A stretch of 64,000 nt of DNA, from the NCBI RefSeq assembly GCF_000281895.1, contig NZ_CM001558.1, positions 5,956,556-6,020,555 on the forward strand, given 5' to 3'. Source of the DNA: Pseudomonas fluorescens Q2-87 (lineage in GTDB: Bacteria > Pseudomonadota > Gammaproteobacteria > Pseudomonadales > Pseudomonadaceae). This document shows positions 8,698-17,325 of the stretch, one piece after another; the first letter of the stretch is position 1; the number at the start of each line of letters is the position of its first letter. The translations under genes were made by a program, and so were the position numbers. Under the pieces are notes generated by a model, which saw only the letters and a list, made by a program, of their open reading frames with translations, did not search any database and was not told the origin of the DNA.

Positions 8698-10923
8698 ATG
8701 AAAGCGTTCGGCAAAATCCTGGGTCTGGTACTTCTCGGGCTGTTGCTGATCATTGTGGCCCTGGGCTTTGCCCTGACCCATCTGTTCGATCCCAACGACT
8801 ACAAAGAAGAGATCCGCCAGATAGCCCGCGATAAAGCCCACATTGAGCTGACCCTCAATGGCGACATCGGCTGGAGCCTGTTTCCATGGCTGGGTCTGGA
8901 ATTGCACGACGCCAGCGTAGCCACCCTGGCCAATCCGACACAGCCTTTCGCCGACTTGCAGATGCTTGGCCTTTCGGTGCGGGTGATACCGCTGTTGCGC
9001 CGGGAAGTACAGATGAGCGATGTCCGGGTCGAAGGCCTGAACCTGCGCCTGAACCGTGACAAAAACGGTCACGGCAACTGGGAAGACATCGGCAAGGTGC
9101 CCACGGCTGCGACGACCGCGAACACGCCAGCACCAGCCGAACAGCCAGCCCCACCTGCCAGCCCCCCAGCGGAGAAACCGGCCCAGCCGACCCGCTTGGA
9201 CATCGACAGCCTGACCGTGAATAACGCCCGGGTCGAATATACCGACGAGCGCACCGGCAAGCTGCTCACTGCCGAAAGCATCCAGCTGAGCACTGGCCCG
9301 GTCCATGATTCCACCAACATCCCGGTCACCCTCACCGCATTCCTGTCCAGCAGCCAACCGGCCGTGCGCGTGCGCACCGAAGTCACCGGTGAACTGCGCT
9401 TCGAGCGCGCCTTGCAACGCTACAAGTTCGAAGACCTGAAACTGTCTGGCGAAGCCACGGGCGACCCGTTGCAGGGCAAGACCCTGAATTTCGCCGCCCA
9501 GGGTCAATTGTTCCTGGATAAAGCGGCCAACGTCGCCGAATGGACCGGCGTCAAGCTGTCGCTCAATCAGTTGCGCGCCTTGGGCGAACTGAAGGTCAAC
9601 GACCTCGACAAGACACCACAACTGAACGGTGGATTGTCCATCGCCCCGTTCGACCTGGCGAACTTCGTTGACAGTGTCGGCCAGAAACTGCCCGCCATGG
9701 CCGAAGGCAGCCTGAGCAAAGTCGAATTGGTCACCCGCATTGCCGGCACGCCGACCAGCGTCGACTTCAATGACATCAACCTGAAGATCGACGACAGCAG
9801 CTTCAGCGGTCGCATTGCCGTGGAGGATTTTGCCAAGCAGTCCCTGCGCGCGCAGCTCAAGGCCGACACCTTCAACGTCGACCGCTACTTGCCGCCGAAA
9901 TCCGCCGAAGCCGACAGCTCCAAGGCGGCCCGTGAGGCCGAAGTCAGCAACACCGAAGCCAGTGCCATGGCGGGCGCCGGCAGCACACCGCTGCCCAGCG
10001 CCCCGACCCAGGGTGCGTGGAGCAATGACCGGCTGTTTCCGGTGGAGCGCCTGAGCAAGCTGGACCTCGATGCCGACCTGACTTTCGGTCAACTGACCCT
10101 CGACAAGCTTGCGATCCAGAACGCCGCGCTCAAGGCGACAGGCCTTGCCGGTTTGTTGACCTTGGAAAACCTGCGAGGCGATCTGTATGGCGGCAACTTC
10201 GAAGCCAAGGGCACGCTGGACGTGCGCCAGCCCACACCGCAGTTGAGCCTGCAAACCCGCATCAACCGGGTGCCAGCCGAAAAAATCATCGAAAGCCAAG
10301 GCAAGAATCCGCCGGTCAAAGGACTGGTCACGCTCAACAGCGCGGTAACCGCCAGCGGCAATAGCCAGAAGGCGCTGATCGACAGCCTCAACGGCAACGC
10401 CGGGTTCGTCATCAACGATGGCATGCTGCTCAATGCAAACCTTGAGCAGCAACTGTGCAAAGGCATCGCCACCCTGAATCGCCAAGCCCTCAGTGGCGAA
10501 CCCCGAGGCAAGGACACGCCGTTCCAGCAACTCGATGGCAACCTCACCTTCCATAATGGCGTCGCCAGCAACCCCGACCTGAAAGTCCGCGTCCCCGGCA
10601 TGAGGGTCAACGGTAACGGCGACATCGACCTGCGGGTCCTGGGCATGGACTATCGCGTCGGCGTCATCGTCGAAGGCGACAAGAGCGACATGCCCGACCC
10701 CGCCTGCCAGGTCAACGAACGCTACGTCGATATCGAATGGCCGTTGCGCTGCCGTGGCCCGCTGGAGTTGGGTGCGAAGGCATGCCGCCTGGACAACGAT
10801 GGGCTGGGCAAGGTCGCGGCGAAACTGGCCGGCGACCGTCTCGGCGACAAGATCGATGAAAAACTCGGCGACAAGGTCAGCCCCGAACTGAAAAATGCGC
10901 TCAAGGGGTTATTCAAGCGATGA
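8698..10923 (+). CDS. AsmA family outer-membrane assembly/lipid transport protein
   Basis: 741-aa protein with an N-terminal membrane anchor (about residues 7-27, ILGLVLLGLLLIIVALGFAL) and a large periplasmic AsmA region. AsmA-like proteins are thought to bridge the periplasm and move phospholipids toward the outer membrane. FDPNDYKEEI after the anchor is typical. A Pro/Ala-rich linker (about 138-165) and a second one (about 405-440) divide it into lobes. The AsmA C-terminal signature GNAGFVINDGMLLNANLEQQ falls near 570. The ATG at 8698 is preferred because it puts the anchor at the N-terminus. The end overlaps the mutY start by 4 bp. Confidence 0.93.
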   Translation: MKAFGKILGLVLLGLLLIIVALGFALTHLFDPNDYKEEIRQIARDKAHIELTLNGDIGWSLFPWLGLELHDASVATLANPTQPFADLQMLGLSVRVIPLLRREVQMSDVRVEGLNLRLNRDKNGHGNWEDIGKVPTAATTANTPAPAEQPAPPASPPAEKPAQPTRLDIDSLTVNNARVEYTDERTGKLLTAESIQLSTGPVHDSTNIPVTLTAFLSSSQPAVRVRTEVTGELRFERALQRYKFEDLKLSGEATGDPLQGKTLNFAAQGQLFLDKAANVAEWTGVKLSLNQLRALGELKVNDLDKTPQLNGGLSIAPFDLANFVDSVGQKLPAMAEGSLSKVELVTRIAGTPTSVDFNDINLKIDDSSFSGRIAVEDFAKQSLRAQLKADTFNVDRYLPPKSAEADSSKAAREAEVSNTEASAMAGAGSTPLPSAPTQGAWSNDRLFPVERLSKLDLDADLTFGQLTLDKLAIQNAALKATGLAGLLTLENLRGDLYGGNFEAKGTLDVRQPTPQLSLQTRINRVPAEKIIESQGKNPPVKGLVTLNSAVTASGNSQKALIDSLNGNAGFVINDGMLLNANLEQQLCKGIATLNRQALSGEPRGKDTPFQQLDGNLTFHNGVASNPDLKVRVPGMRVNGNGDIDLRVLGMDYRVGVIVEGDKSDMPDPACQVNERYVDIEWPLRCRGPLELGAKACRLDNDGLGKVAAKLAGDRLGDKIDEKLGDKVSPELKNALKGLFKR

Positions 10924-11987
10924 GGGCCGAGCAGTTTTCCAGCGCCGTACTGGACTGGTTCGACCGCCACGGGCGTCATGACTTGCCGTGGCAACAAGGC
11001 ATCAACCCGTATCGGGTGTGGGTCTCGGAAATCATGTTGCAGCAGACCCAGGTCAGCACCGTGCTCAATTACTTCGACCGGTTCATGGCCTCGCTGCCCA
11101 CCGTCGAAGCCCTGGCCGCCGCGCCGGAGGATGAAGTGCTGCACCTGTGGACCGGGCTGGGCTACTACACCCGGGCGCGCAACCTGCAAAAAACCGCGAA
11201 AATCGTGGTCGAGCAGTACGGAGGGGAGTTTCCCCGGGACGTGGAAAAACTCACCGAGCTGCCGGGGATCGGTCTATCCACTGCCGGGGCCATTGCCAGC
11301 ATCAGCATGGGCCTGCGGGCGCCGATCCTCGACGGCAACGTCAAGCGGGTCCTGGCACGCTTCACCGCCCAGGAAGGCTACCCGGGCGAGCCCAAGGTCG
11401 CCAAACAGCTCTGGGCCACCGCCGAGCGCTTCACGCCCCAGGATCGCGTCAACGCCTACACCCAGGCGATGATGGACCTGGGAGCAACGCTCTGCACCCG
11501 CAGCAAGCCCAGCTGCCTGCTCTGCCCGCTGAAACAAGGCTGCGAGGCCCACATGCTGGGCCTGGAAACGCGCTACCCGATTCCCAAGCCACGCAAGGAC
11601 GTACCGAAAAAACGCACCCTGATGCCAATGCTCGCCAACCACGAAGGCGCGATCCTGCTTTACCGTCGCCCTTCCACCGGTTTGTGGGGCGGCTTGTGGA
11701 GCCTGCCGGAACTCGACGACCTCGACGACCTGCAGCACCTGGCCCTGCAACACTCGCTGGAGCTGGGCAGGCAGCAAGAAATGCCGAGCCTGGTACACAC
11801 CTTCAGCCACTTCCAGTTGGCGATCGAACCCTGGCTGGTCCGGGTCCGGGAAACCGCTCATCACGTGGCCGAGGCCGACTGGCTCTGGTATAACCTCGCC
11901 ACCCCGCCGCGCCTGGGCCTTGCCGCCCCGGTCAAAACCTTGCTCGAACGCGCGGTCGCCGTATTGAACGCAGGAGAGTTGCAATGA
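10920..11987 (+). CDS. mutY: A/G-specific adenine DNA glycosylase MutY
   Basis: Base-excision repair enzyme (355 aa) that removes adenine opposite 8-oxoguanine. The order is catalytic glycosylase ([14 protein letters not shown] near 35-45, helix-hairpin-helix [13 protein letters not shown] near 115), a 4Fe-4S cluster with spacing C-X6-C-X2-C-X5-C near residues 195-211, and a C-terminal NUDIX-like domain ([11 protein letters not shown], then HTFSHFQL) that recognises 8-oxoG. The start overlaps asmA by 4 bp and the end overlaps yggX by 4 bp, so the three genes form a coupled operon. Confidence 0.97.
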   Translation: MRAEQFSSAVLDWFDRHGRHDLPWQQGINPYRVWVSEIMLQQTQVSTVLNYFDRFMASLPTVEALAAAPEDEVLHLWTGLGYYTRARNLQKTAKIVVEQYGGEFPRDVEKLTELPGIGLSTAGAIASISMGLRAPILDGNVKRVLARFTAQEGYPGEPKVAKQLWATAERFTPQDRVNAYTQAMMDLGATLCTRSKPSCLLCPLKQGCEAHMLGLETRYPIPKPRKDVPKKRTLMPMLANHEGAILLYRRPSTGLWGGLWSLPELDDLDDLQHLALQHSLELGRQQEMPSLVHTFSHFQLAIEPWLVRVRETAHHVAEADWLWYNLATPPRLGLAAPVKTLLERAVAVLNAGELQ

Positions 11988-12256
11988 CCCGCACCATCAT
12001 GTGCCGCAAGTACAAAGAACAACTCGAAGGCCTGGAACGCGCACCATTCCCGGGTGCCAAGGGCCAGGACATCTACGACAACGTCTCGGCCAAGGCCTGG
12101 GGCGACTGGCAAAAACACCAGACCCTGCTGATCAACGAAAAGCGCCTGAACATGATGAACGCCGAAGACCGCAAGTACCTTCAGGGCGAAATGGACAAGT
12201 TCTTTTCCGGCGAAGAATACGCCAAGGCCGAAGGCTACGTGCCGCCGTCCGAATAA
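11984..12256 (+). CDS. yggX: Probable Fe(2+)-trafficking / oxidative damage protection protein YggX
   Basis: Small cytosolic protein (90 aa) of the YggX family, which protects Fe-S enzymes from oxidative damage. [14 protein letters not shown] carries the single conserved cysteine, and [14 protein letters not shown] and [12 protein letters not shown] are family signatures. Coupling to mutY, itself an Fe-S enzyme, is conserved in gamma-proteobacteria. The length is normal. Confidence 0.96.
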   Translation: MTRTIMCRKYKEQLEGLERAPFPGAKGQDIYDNVSAKAWGDWQKHQTLLINEKRLNMMNAEDRKYLQGEMDKFFSGEEYAKAEGYVPPSE

Positions 12257-12318
12257 GTGGTTCAGGCCGGGGCGGATCGTAACCGACGGTAATAATTAAA
12301 TATTTTTTGAAATCATGC

Positions 12319-12347
12319 TTGACGCCCCCCTGAAAAACCCGTTTAAT
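12319..12347 (+). promoter_or_regulatory. Sigma-70 promoter of tRNA-Phe
   Basis: TTGACG (12319-12324) and TTTAAT (12342-12347) are separated by 17 bp, and the mature tRNA starts 11 bp downstream. A GC-rich stretch near the expected start resembles a stringent discriminator. Confidence 0.75.
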
Positions 12348-12357
12348 GCGCCCCGTT

Positions 12358-12433
12358 GCCCAGATAGCTCAGTCGGTAGAGCAGGGGATTGAAAATCCCC
12401 GTGTCGGCGGTTCGATTCCGTCTCTGGGCACCA
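12358..12433 (+). tRNA. tRNA-Phe (GAA)
   Basis: 76-nt tRNA with encoded CCA. The acceptor arm GCCCAGA (12358-12364) pairs with TCTGGGC (12423-12429), the D-loop contains AGCTCAGTCGGTAGAGC, the anticodon loop is TTGAAAA with anticodon GAA, and the T-loop is GGTTCGATTCC. The discriminator base is A. Confidence 0.97.
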
Positions 12434-12444
12434 AATACCGAAAA

Positions 12445-12474
12445 CCCCGATCAAGAAATTGATCGGGGTTTTTT
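12445..12474 (+). terminator. Rho-independent terminator after tRNA-Phe
   Basis: Perfect 8-bp stem (ccccgatc/gatcgggg) with an 8-nt loop, followed by six T. Confidence 0.9.
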
Positions 12475-12793
12475 ATTGCCTGCGGTTTCTTGCAATGGCG
12501 ACTGATCTCTTTTAGGCCGCCCCCCTATAGATCAGTCGGCAGAAGTGTTGCGGCTCGTTTCCGCCTTTGATCGCCGCATCGTGAGCGATTAACCTTTCTC
12601 CACGCTGATCCGACGGGCTCTCCCATTTGGGATCGCCTTTTTGCGCCACACGCAGCGAGAGTTTGCGTCACACGCAGAATCTGCGTAATACTGCGCCCAA
12701 CAACTAACCCTCGTGACCGGTGTGGCATGTCCATCTGGTTGGAGGGGGAAAAAGCCGGCGCAAGCCGGTTTTTTCATTTCTGGAGCAAGGGAT
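12475..12793. promoter_or_regulatory. Leader/operator region of the NYN gene
   Basis: 319 bp without a gene. It holds a 15-bp near-perfect direct repeat, ttgcg(c/t)cacacgcag, at 12641-12655 and 12663-12677 (22-bp spacing, one mismatch), which runs into a palindrome CGCAG-aat-CTGCG at 12673-12685. A short hairpin with a T-run (ccggc/gccgg then tttttt, about 12747-12774) lies just before the NYN start and could act as a leader attenuator. No other feature is seen. Confidence 0.55.
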
Positions 12794-13741
12794 ATGCAGC
12801 GAGTGCCCGATTTCGAACCTCTGCGCACTCGTATTTACATCGATGGCTATAATTTCTACTACGGTTGCCTGAAGGGAACCTCCTACAAATGGCTCGACCT
12901 GCTGTCACTTTTTGAAAAGCACCTTTTGCCATCAGTGCTGGTCAAGGACACTAACAACCTCGTCAGGCAATCAGCCCTGCTCGCCTGCCCCTCGATAAAA
13001 TTCTTTACAGCCAAAATCATCGAAACCGTGGCGCGAGCACCTGACTCGGTTTCATCCCAAGCCCGCTATCACACTGCTCTACGCAAGCTATACGGCAACC
13101 GTATTGACTTGGTGGAGGGCTATTACGCGGTCAACAAGATGAAGGTGAAAGTTGTCGATGCCAGCCACCCAAATCGCGCGCCTCGTGAATGTGAAGAAAT
13201 CCAGGCCTGGAAAGTTGAGGAAAAGCAGAGTGACGTAAACCTGTCTCTACAGGCCTATCACGACGCAATGACTGGGGAGATCGATCATGCTGTTTTCGTC
13301 ACGAACGACACGGATATCGCCCCAGCCCTTCAGATGATTCGTAGCTACACCCCTGTCCGGGTGGGCGTAGTCATTCCAACGACAAATCACGAACGAATCC
13401 CCAATACCGAACTGGCCGAATCAGCTCATTGGGTGCGAACCCATATCACTCGTGCAGAGCTCGCGGCATGCCAGCTCCCCCGAGTAATTCCCGGGCGAAA
13501 AGCGACGGTTAAGCCCGAATCCTGGTATCCCCGTCCTGATCTACTTCATCAGGTCCTCAAGCTGGCAATCCCAATCCGAGGTGATCGTGGCAAGGCGTTC
13601 AAATGGATGGAACAACCGAATAGCCATCTAGATGGCCAACGGCCCATTGAATTGGTAGAAACAGAGGAGGGAACCCAGCAAGTCTTGAGTTACATCCAGG
13701 ACTGGATAGCTCATCAAACCAAACTCCAAGACAGTGTTTAG
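12794..13741 (+). CDS. NYN domain-containing protein (PIN-like ribonuclease fold)
   Basis: 315-aa protein whose first 185 residues or so match the NYN/LabA-type PIN fold: RIYIDGYNFYYG carries the first acidic residue and VFVTNDTDIAPALQMI carries the C-terminal acidic pair of a metal-dependent nuclease. The region from about 240 to 315 is unrecognised. I chose the ATG at 12794 (AGCAAGG upstream) because it places YIDGYN near residue 17. It has no partner gene and lies just after tRNA-Phe with lower GC than the core genes, which suggests acquisition. NYN proteins act in RNA turnover or in defence; the role here is unknown. Confidence 0.82.
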   Translation: MQRVPDFEPLRTRIYIDGYNFYYGCLKGTSYKWLDLLSLFEKHLLPSVLVKDTNNLVRQSALLACPSIKFFTAKIIETVARAPDSVSSQARYHTALRKLYGNRIDLVEGYYAVNKMKVKVVDASHPNRAPRECEEIQAWKVEEKQSDVNLSLQAYHDAMTGEIDHAVFVTNDTDIAPALQMIRSYTPVRVGVVIPTTNHERIPNTELAESAHWVRTHITRAELAACQLPRVIPGRKATVKPESWYPRPDLLHQVLKLAIPIRGDRGKAFKWMEQPNSHLDGQRPIELVETEEGTQQVLSYIQDWIAHQTKLQDSV

Positions 13742-13863
13742 ACGCCATCAAAGAGTGGAAAGGAAGGCAGCCAAAGCTTCCTCTTCCGGCGAGTTCTTCC
13801 TCTGCCCAACCGACTCAGTTACATTCCCTCATGTTGCTCCCCTTTCCCTACAGACGAGTCGAC

Positions 13864-14193
13864 ATGGACATCACCGGCATCCCCTTTGGCACCACCGATT
13901 GGTCAACCATCGAGCCCACCGAACACAAGGGCGTTACCGGAACCGCTTACTGGCGCACCCGGCAGTTCGGGAACATCCGGGTGCGGATGGTGGAATATAC
14001 GGCGGGGTATCTGGCCGATCACTGGTGCACCAAGGGGCACATCCTGTTTTGCCTGAAAGGCGAGCTGCACACGGAATTGGAGGATGGGCGGCAGTTCGTG
14101 CTCAAGGCTGGCATGAGCTATCAAGTGGCCGACCAGGCCGAGCCTCATCGATCTTCCACCGAGCTGGGCGCAACCTTGTTCGTGGTGGATTGA
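13864..14193 (+). CDS. DHCW-motif cupin fold protein
   Basis: 109-aa single-domain cupin beginning MDITGIPFGTTDWSTIEP. The core reads YLADHWCTKGHILFCLKGEL, the DHxC/W type of metal-site variant found in a small family of cupins. Function is unknown. The ATG at 13864 is preferred because the family start MDI(T/N)xIPFxxTDW is canonical. It stands alone, 122 bp after the NYN gene. Confidence 0.85.
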   Translation: MDITGIPFGTTDWSTIEPTEHKGVTGTAYWRTRQFGNIRVRMVEYTAGYLADHWCTKGHILFCLKGELHTELEDGRQFVLKAGMSYQVADQAEPHRSSTELGATLFVVD

Positions 14194-14258
14194 GGTTCGA
14201 AGCGTCGGCCGTGAAGCTGTAGGATAGATGGCCTTATTTACATGCCAGGAATCGACTC

Positions 14259-14660
14259 ATGTCATCGGCGGACAAACAGCAGAAACGCAACCAGCGCGCC
14301 AAGGCGAAAGCCAAGAAAAACCGGATTCAACGCGCCGCTGCGCCGAACGATTTCCTGGACCCGAACGATGAGCGCATCGATCTGGAGACGGTGGATCTGT
14401 CGGAACTGTTCCAGGTCATGAACGCAGCCGAAAAGATCAGCCAACAGGCCATGTGTGCGGTTTTCCTGGGGCATCCTCTGCTGGCGCTGGTGTTGGAGCA
14501 GGAAGGCGAAGAAGAAGCCACTGATTTCATCATTACCACCCTGATCGAATACCGGCGCATGACCAAAGGCGTCGATGAGCAGACCGCGCTGGACTGGGTC
14601 GAGAGCAAGCAATTCCAGGCCGATTATGTGGCCGCCTCCCAGGCGCTGGCGCAAGGCTAG
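14259..14660 (+). CDS. KQQKR-family small basic protein, copy 1
   Basis: 133-aa protein of unknown function. The N-terminus (residues 6-22, KQQKRNQRAKAKAKKNR) is strongly basic and probably helical; the rest is acidic and helical, with a conserved-looking end EYRRMTKGVDEQTALDWVES. Two diverged relatives follow at 16081 and 17326, sharing the basic N-terminus and the C-terminal 'YR-x-W/M-x-D-x2-D-x2-A-x2-W' pattern. A charged basic tail on an acidic body suggests nucleic-acid or ribosome binding, which is inference only. Confidence 0.75.
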   Translation: MSSADKQQKRNQRAKAKAKKNRIQRAAAPNDFLDPNDERIDLETVDLSELFQVMNAAEKISQQAMCAVFLGHPLLALVLEQEGEEEATDFIITTLIEYRRMTKGVDEQTALDWVESKQFQADYVAASQALAQG

Positions 14661-14669
14661 GCCTGAGCG

Positions 14670-14700
14670 TCGTCCCGCCAGACACTTTTTGGCGGGGGGC
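14670..14700 (+). terminator. Possible terminator after KQQKR copy 1
   Basis: A 7-bp stem (cccgcca/tggcggg) with a short loop lies 13 bp after the stop. It has no clear T-run, so the call is weak. Confidence 0.4.
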
Positions 14701-14888
14701 GCTTGCGGTGGACGACACGCTGCTGGGATAACTCCTACAAACCAGGTTCAAGCGACATATAGCGGCGTCATCCCCATCCTGCGTTGACTACCTATATTTC
14801 CTCCAAGCCAATCAGCCCCGTCCTGCATCATCGAAAATGCCTCTGGAGCATGCTTTGGGTCCGCCCCCTTTAATGGCTGGACGCATCG

Positions 14889-15938
14889 ATGACTTCTATT
14901 TCGCCTCAGGATGACCCACAACTCGCGCCACTGATCACCGAGCTCGGCGAACTGATCCGCCAGGCTCGCCAGAAGGTCCTGCGCGCCGTTGATACGCTCC
15001 AAGTACAGACGTGCTGGCAGATCGGGCGACACATCATTGAATTCGAACAGGGCGGGGCTGAACGAGCGGCGTATGGAAAACGCCTGCTGCCGTCGCTGGC
15101 GAAGGTGCTGACGGCTCGGTTTGGCAAGGGGTTTGATGAACGCAACCTGCGTCACATGCGAGACTTTTATCAGAAATTCCCGATTTGGGACGCAGTGCGT
15201 ACCGAATTGAGTTGGACCCATTACCGCACGCTTTTGCGCGTGGAGCACGACGACGCCCGGCGCTGGTACATGAAAGAAGTGGTCATCCAAAACTGGTCCA
15301 CCCGCGCCCTCGAACGCCAGATCGGCACCTTCTATTACGAACGTCTGCTCACCAGCCGCGACCGGCCGGCGGTGGAGCAGGAGGCTGTGGTCAACACGAG
15401 GGAATTGAACCTCGGCCCCAGGGATATCGTCAGGGATCCGGTAGTTCTGGAGTTCCTCGGCCTACCCAATGCCGGCATCGTCCTGGAAACAGAACTGGAA
15501 CAGGCCCTGATCGACCAACTGCAGGGTTTTCTTCTGGAGCTGGGCAAAGGCTTCGCCTTCATCGCTCGTCAACAACGCATCAGCACCGAAAGCAAAGATT
15601 TCTACGTCGACCTGGTCTTCTACAACTACCTGCTCAAGTGCTTTGTCATCGTCGACCTCAAGCGTGGCGAACTGAGCCACCAAGACATCGGGCAAATGGA
15701 TATGTACGTGCGCCTCTACGAAGATCTCAAACGCAGCCCCGAAGACAAACCCACCGTCGGCATCATTCTCTGTGCCCAGAAAGACGAATCGGTGATGCGT
15801 TATTCGGTATTGCTGGGCAATGAGCAGTTATTCGCCAGCCAGTACAAGCTGGTGCTCCCCACGGAAGAAGAACTGCGCACCGAGCTGGACCGTGAACGGG
15901 CACGGCTTGAGCACATGACAACCGGGCCAGGTTTGTAG
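14889..15938 (+). CDS. PDDEXK nuclease domain protein (DUF1016/YhcG)
   Basis: 349-aa YhcG/DUF1016-type protein. The N-terminal domain (about 1-160) has WQIGRHIIEFEQGG and LRHMRDFYQKFP. The C-terminal PDDEXK nuclease domain shows FYVDLVFYNYLLKCFVIVDLKRGE, where the D...DLK residues match the catalytic set, and then GQMDMYVRLY. The family is found with restriction-modification and mobile loci and may cut DNA or resolve junctions. It is inserted between KQQKR copies 1 and 2, and its last codons run straight into a histidine-kinase remnant, which suggests a recombination junction at its 3' end. Confidence 0.9.
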   Translation: MTSISPQDDPQLAPLITELGELIRQARQKVLRAVDTLQVQTCWQIGRHIIEFEQGGAERAAYGKRLLPSLAKVLTARFGKGFDERNLRHMRDFYQKFPIWDAVRTELSWTHYRTLLRVEHDDARRWYMKEVVIQNWSTRALERQIGTFYYERLLTSRDRPAVEQEAVVNTRELNLGPRDIVRDPVVLEFLGLPNAGIVLETELEQALIDQLQGFLLELGKGFAFIARQQRISTESKDFYVDLVFYNYLLKCFVIVDLKRGELSHQDIGQMDMYVRLYEDLKRSPEDKPTVGIILCAQKDESVMRYSVLLGNEQLFASQYKLVLPTEEELRTELDRERARLEHMTTGPGL

Positions 15939-16040
15939 ATTTCCAAGGGGATTGTCCAGGCTCATGGCGGTAAACTGCACGCCGAAAGCCAGCCAGGCCA
16001 GGGCAGCGAGTTCCGCTTCACTGTGCCGAAAATCGACTGA
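15939..16040 (+). pseudogene. Remnant of a histidine kinase C-terminus
   Basis: Read in the frame continuing past the DUF1016 stop, 33 codons give ISKGIVQAHGGKLHAES, then PGQGSEFRFTVP and a TGA at 16038-16040. This is the end of a HATPase_c domain (the stretch after the G2 box). The last DUF1016 codons (TTGPGL) also resemble a G2 box, so the junction may lie within it. No start codon or other kinase part is present nearby. Confidence 0.75.
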
Positions 16041-16080
16041 GCCGTGCGCCGCCCCTTCAACAATTGGAAACCGAAGCCCA

Positions 16081-16527
16081 ATGGCCTCACTGAACAAACA
16101 GCAAAAACGCGCCAAGCGCGCCAAAGACAAAGCCAAGCAGATCCGCATGACCGGGCGTAAATCCACCCCGATGTACGGTGACCCGGCCTACGCCACCGCC
16201 CAGCCTCCGGTCTATGTGCTGGAACTGTTCGCCAAGCTGCGCGAAGCCGAAGCCATCAGCCGCAGCGAAATGCTCGACACGTTGCTCGCCTCGCTGAGCG
16301 TGATGATCAGCGAACGCCCAGGGCTGCTCGATCTGAAAAACGCCGAGAACGAAAGCATGGCGGCGACCAACCTGGCCGCCGACATGCTGGTGGACTACCG
16401 CATGTGGGTCGATGAAATGGACCGCGAGACGGCACAGCGCTGGCTCAGCACGCCGGAGTTCATCAAGGACTTCAGCGAAGCATTGGACCGGTATCGTCAG
16501 TCCATGAAAGAGCCCGCCGGCGAATAA
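16081..16527 (+). CDS. KQQKR-family small basic protein, copy 2
   Basis: 148-aa protein of unknown function starting MASLNKQQKRAKRAKDK. It shares with copy 3 the N-terminal 18 residues almost exactly, NAENE(S/A)MA in the middle and a C-terminal W-x-D-x2-D-x-E-x-A-x2-WL-x-(T/S)PE block. Between them the sequence diverges widely. No signal peptide or membrane segment is seen. The start ATG at 16081 lies 41 bp after the kinase remnant. Confidence 0.78.
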   Translation: MASLNKQQKRAKRAKDKAKQIRMTGRKSTPMYGDPAYATAQPPVYVLELFAKLREAEAISRSEMLDTLLASLSVMISERPGLLDLKNAENESMAATNLAADMLVDYRMWVDEMDRETAQRWLSTPEFIKDFSEALDRYRQSMKEPAGE

Positions 16528-16536
16528 GCCGACCGG

Positions 16537-16986
16537 TTATTCGTCGCCGTTCCAATGGAACACCAGGTTGCGTGCAGCGCCGCTGCCAACTTCGGCGGTG
16601 TCGCGCCGCTCCTCACCGTTGCGCTTCGCCAGCACGGTGTACTTGCCCGGCGGCAGTTGGACATATACGAGCGGCCCCGCGTCGCTGAGCGTTAGTAGCG
16701 TCTGCCCTGATGCAGTCTGGACGACGACATCCACATCCGGGATGTATTTGTTTTCCGGCCCGACCGCGAAGGTCATGTGCAGGTTGTAGCCCTGGGCCTG
16801 CCCGATTGCCCGGGCTTCATCCTCACCAATCCCGCCGGACAGGTAGCTGATACCGTTCTGCTGCATGGGCTGGACCTGGACACCTGTGTTGTCTATGGGC
16901 GCTAGGTTGGTGGCATTGAGCCCGATGGGGAACAGCAGGATACTGATGGCGATGAAAGGTAATACAAAATAATGAATGAGCTTCAT
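16537..16986 (-). CDS. Secreted carboxypeptidase-regulatory-like domain protein
   Basis: 149-aa exported protein with a signal peptide (about residues 1-24, MKLIHYFVLPFIAISILLFP). The mature part has a beta-sandwich pattern (VDVVVQTASGQTLLTL, then GPLVYVQLPPGKYTVLAKR) typical of carboxypeptidase regulatory-like (transthyretin-like) domains, which are non-enzymatic. I chose the ATG at 16986 because it starts at the signal peptide; an in-frame ATG at 17013 adds MFPEPGVLA. It converges on KQQKR copy 2. Confidence 0.75.
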   Translation of the reverse strand: MKLIHYFVLPFIAISILLFPIGLNATNLAPIDNTGVQVQPMQQNGISYLSGGIGEDEARAIGQAQGYNLHMTFAVGPENKYIPDVDVVVQTASGQTLLTLSDAGPLVYVQLPPGKYTVLAKRNGEERRDTAEVGSGAARNLVFHWNGDE

Positions 16987-17325
16987 GGCGAGGACTCCAG
17001 GTTCTGGAAACAACTCACATGAGTTCTTTTTGGAGCACCATTGCGCGTTAAGGTTTAGATCGATTGGGACTATTCCTGATAATCGAATCCACGCTCAGTA
17101 CCACCCCGGACCGCGCATCGAGAATAGGATTACTGTGGCAACGCCAGGGTTGTAACTTAGGTAGCATGGCGTTAGAAAACAGCTCCATCGCCCCTGTGGG
17201 AGTGAGCTTGCTCACGATGAGGCCATCAACCTCAGCTCTTCGTTGGCTGCTCTACCGCTATCGCGAGCAAGCCCGCTTCCACAGGCTTTATCGATTTTTG
17301 TTCAATAGATAACGGAACCACGCCC
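16987..17325. repeat. Intergenic region with a REP pair
   Basis: The 5' region shared by the divergent minus-strand secreted protein and KQQKR copy 3. A REP pair spans 17193-17285 (cctgtgggagtgagcttgct at the left, tcgcgagcaagcccgcttcc at the right). No RNA gene or recognisable coding sequence was found in the rest. Confidence 0.7.

Noticed and set aside
12529..12550. tatagatcagtcggcagaag, similar to part of the tRNA-Phe D-arm, considered as an att remnant
   Set aside because: Short, with mismatches, and covers the 5' not the 3' half of the tRNA, unlike integrase att sites; no integrase nearby.
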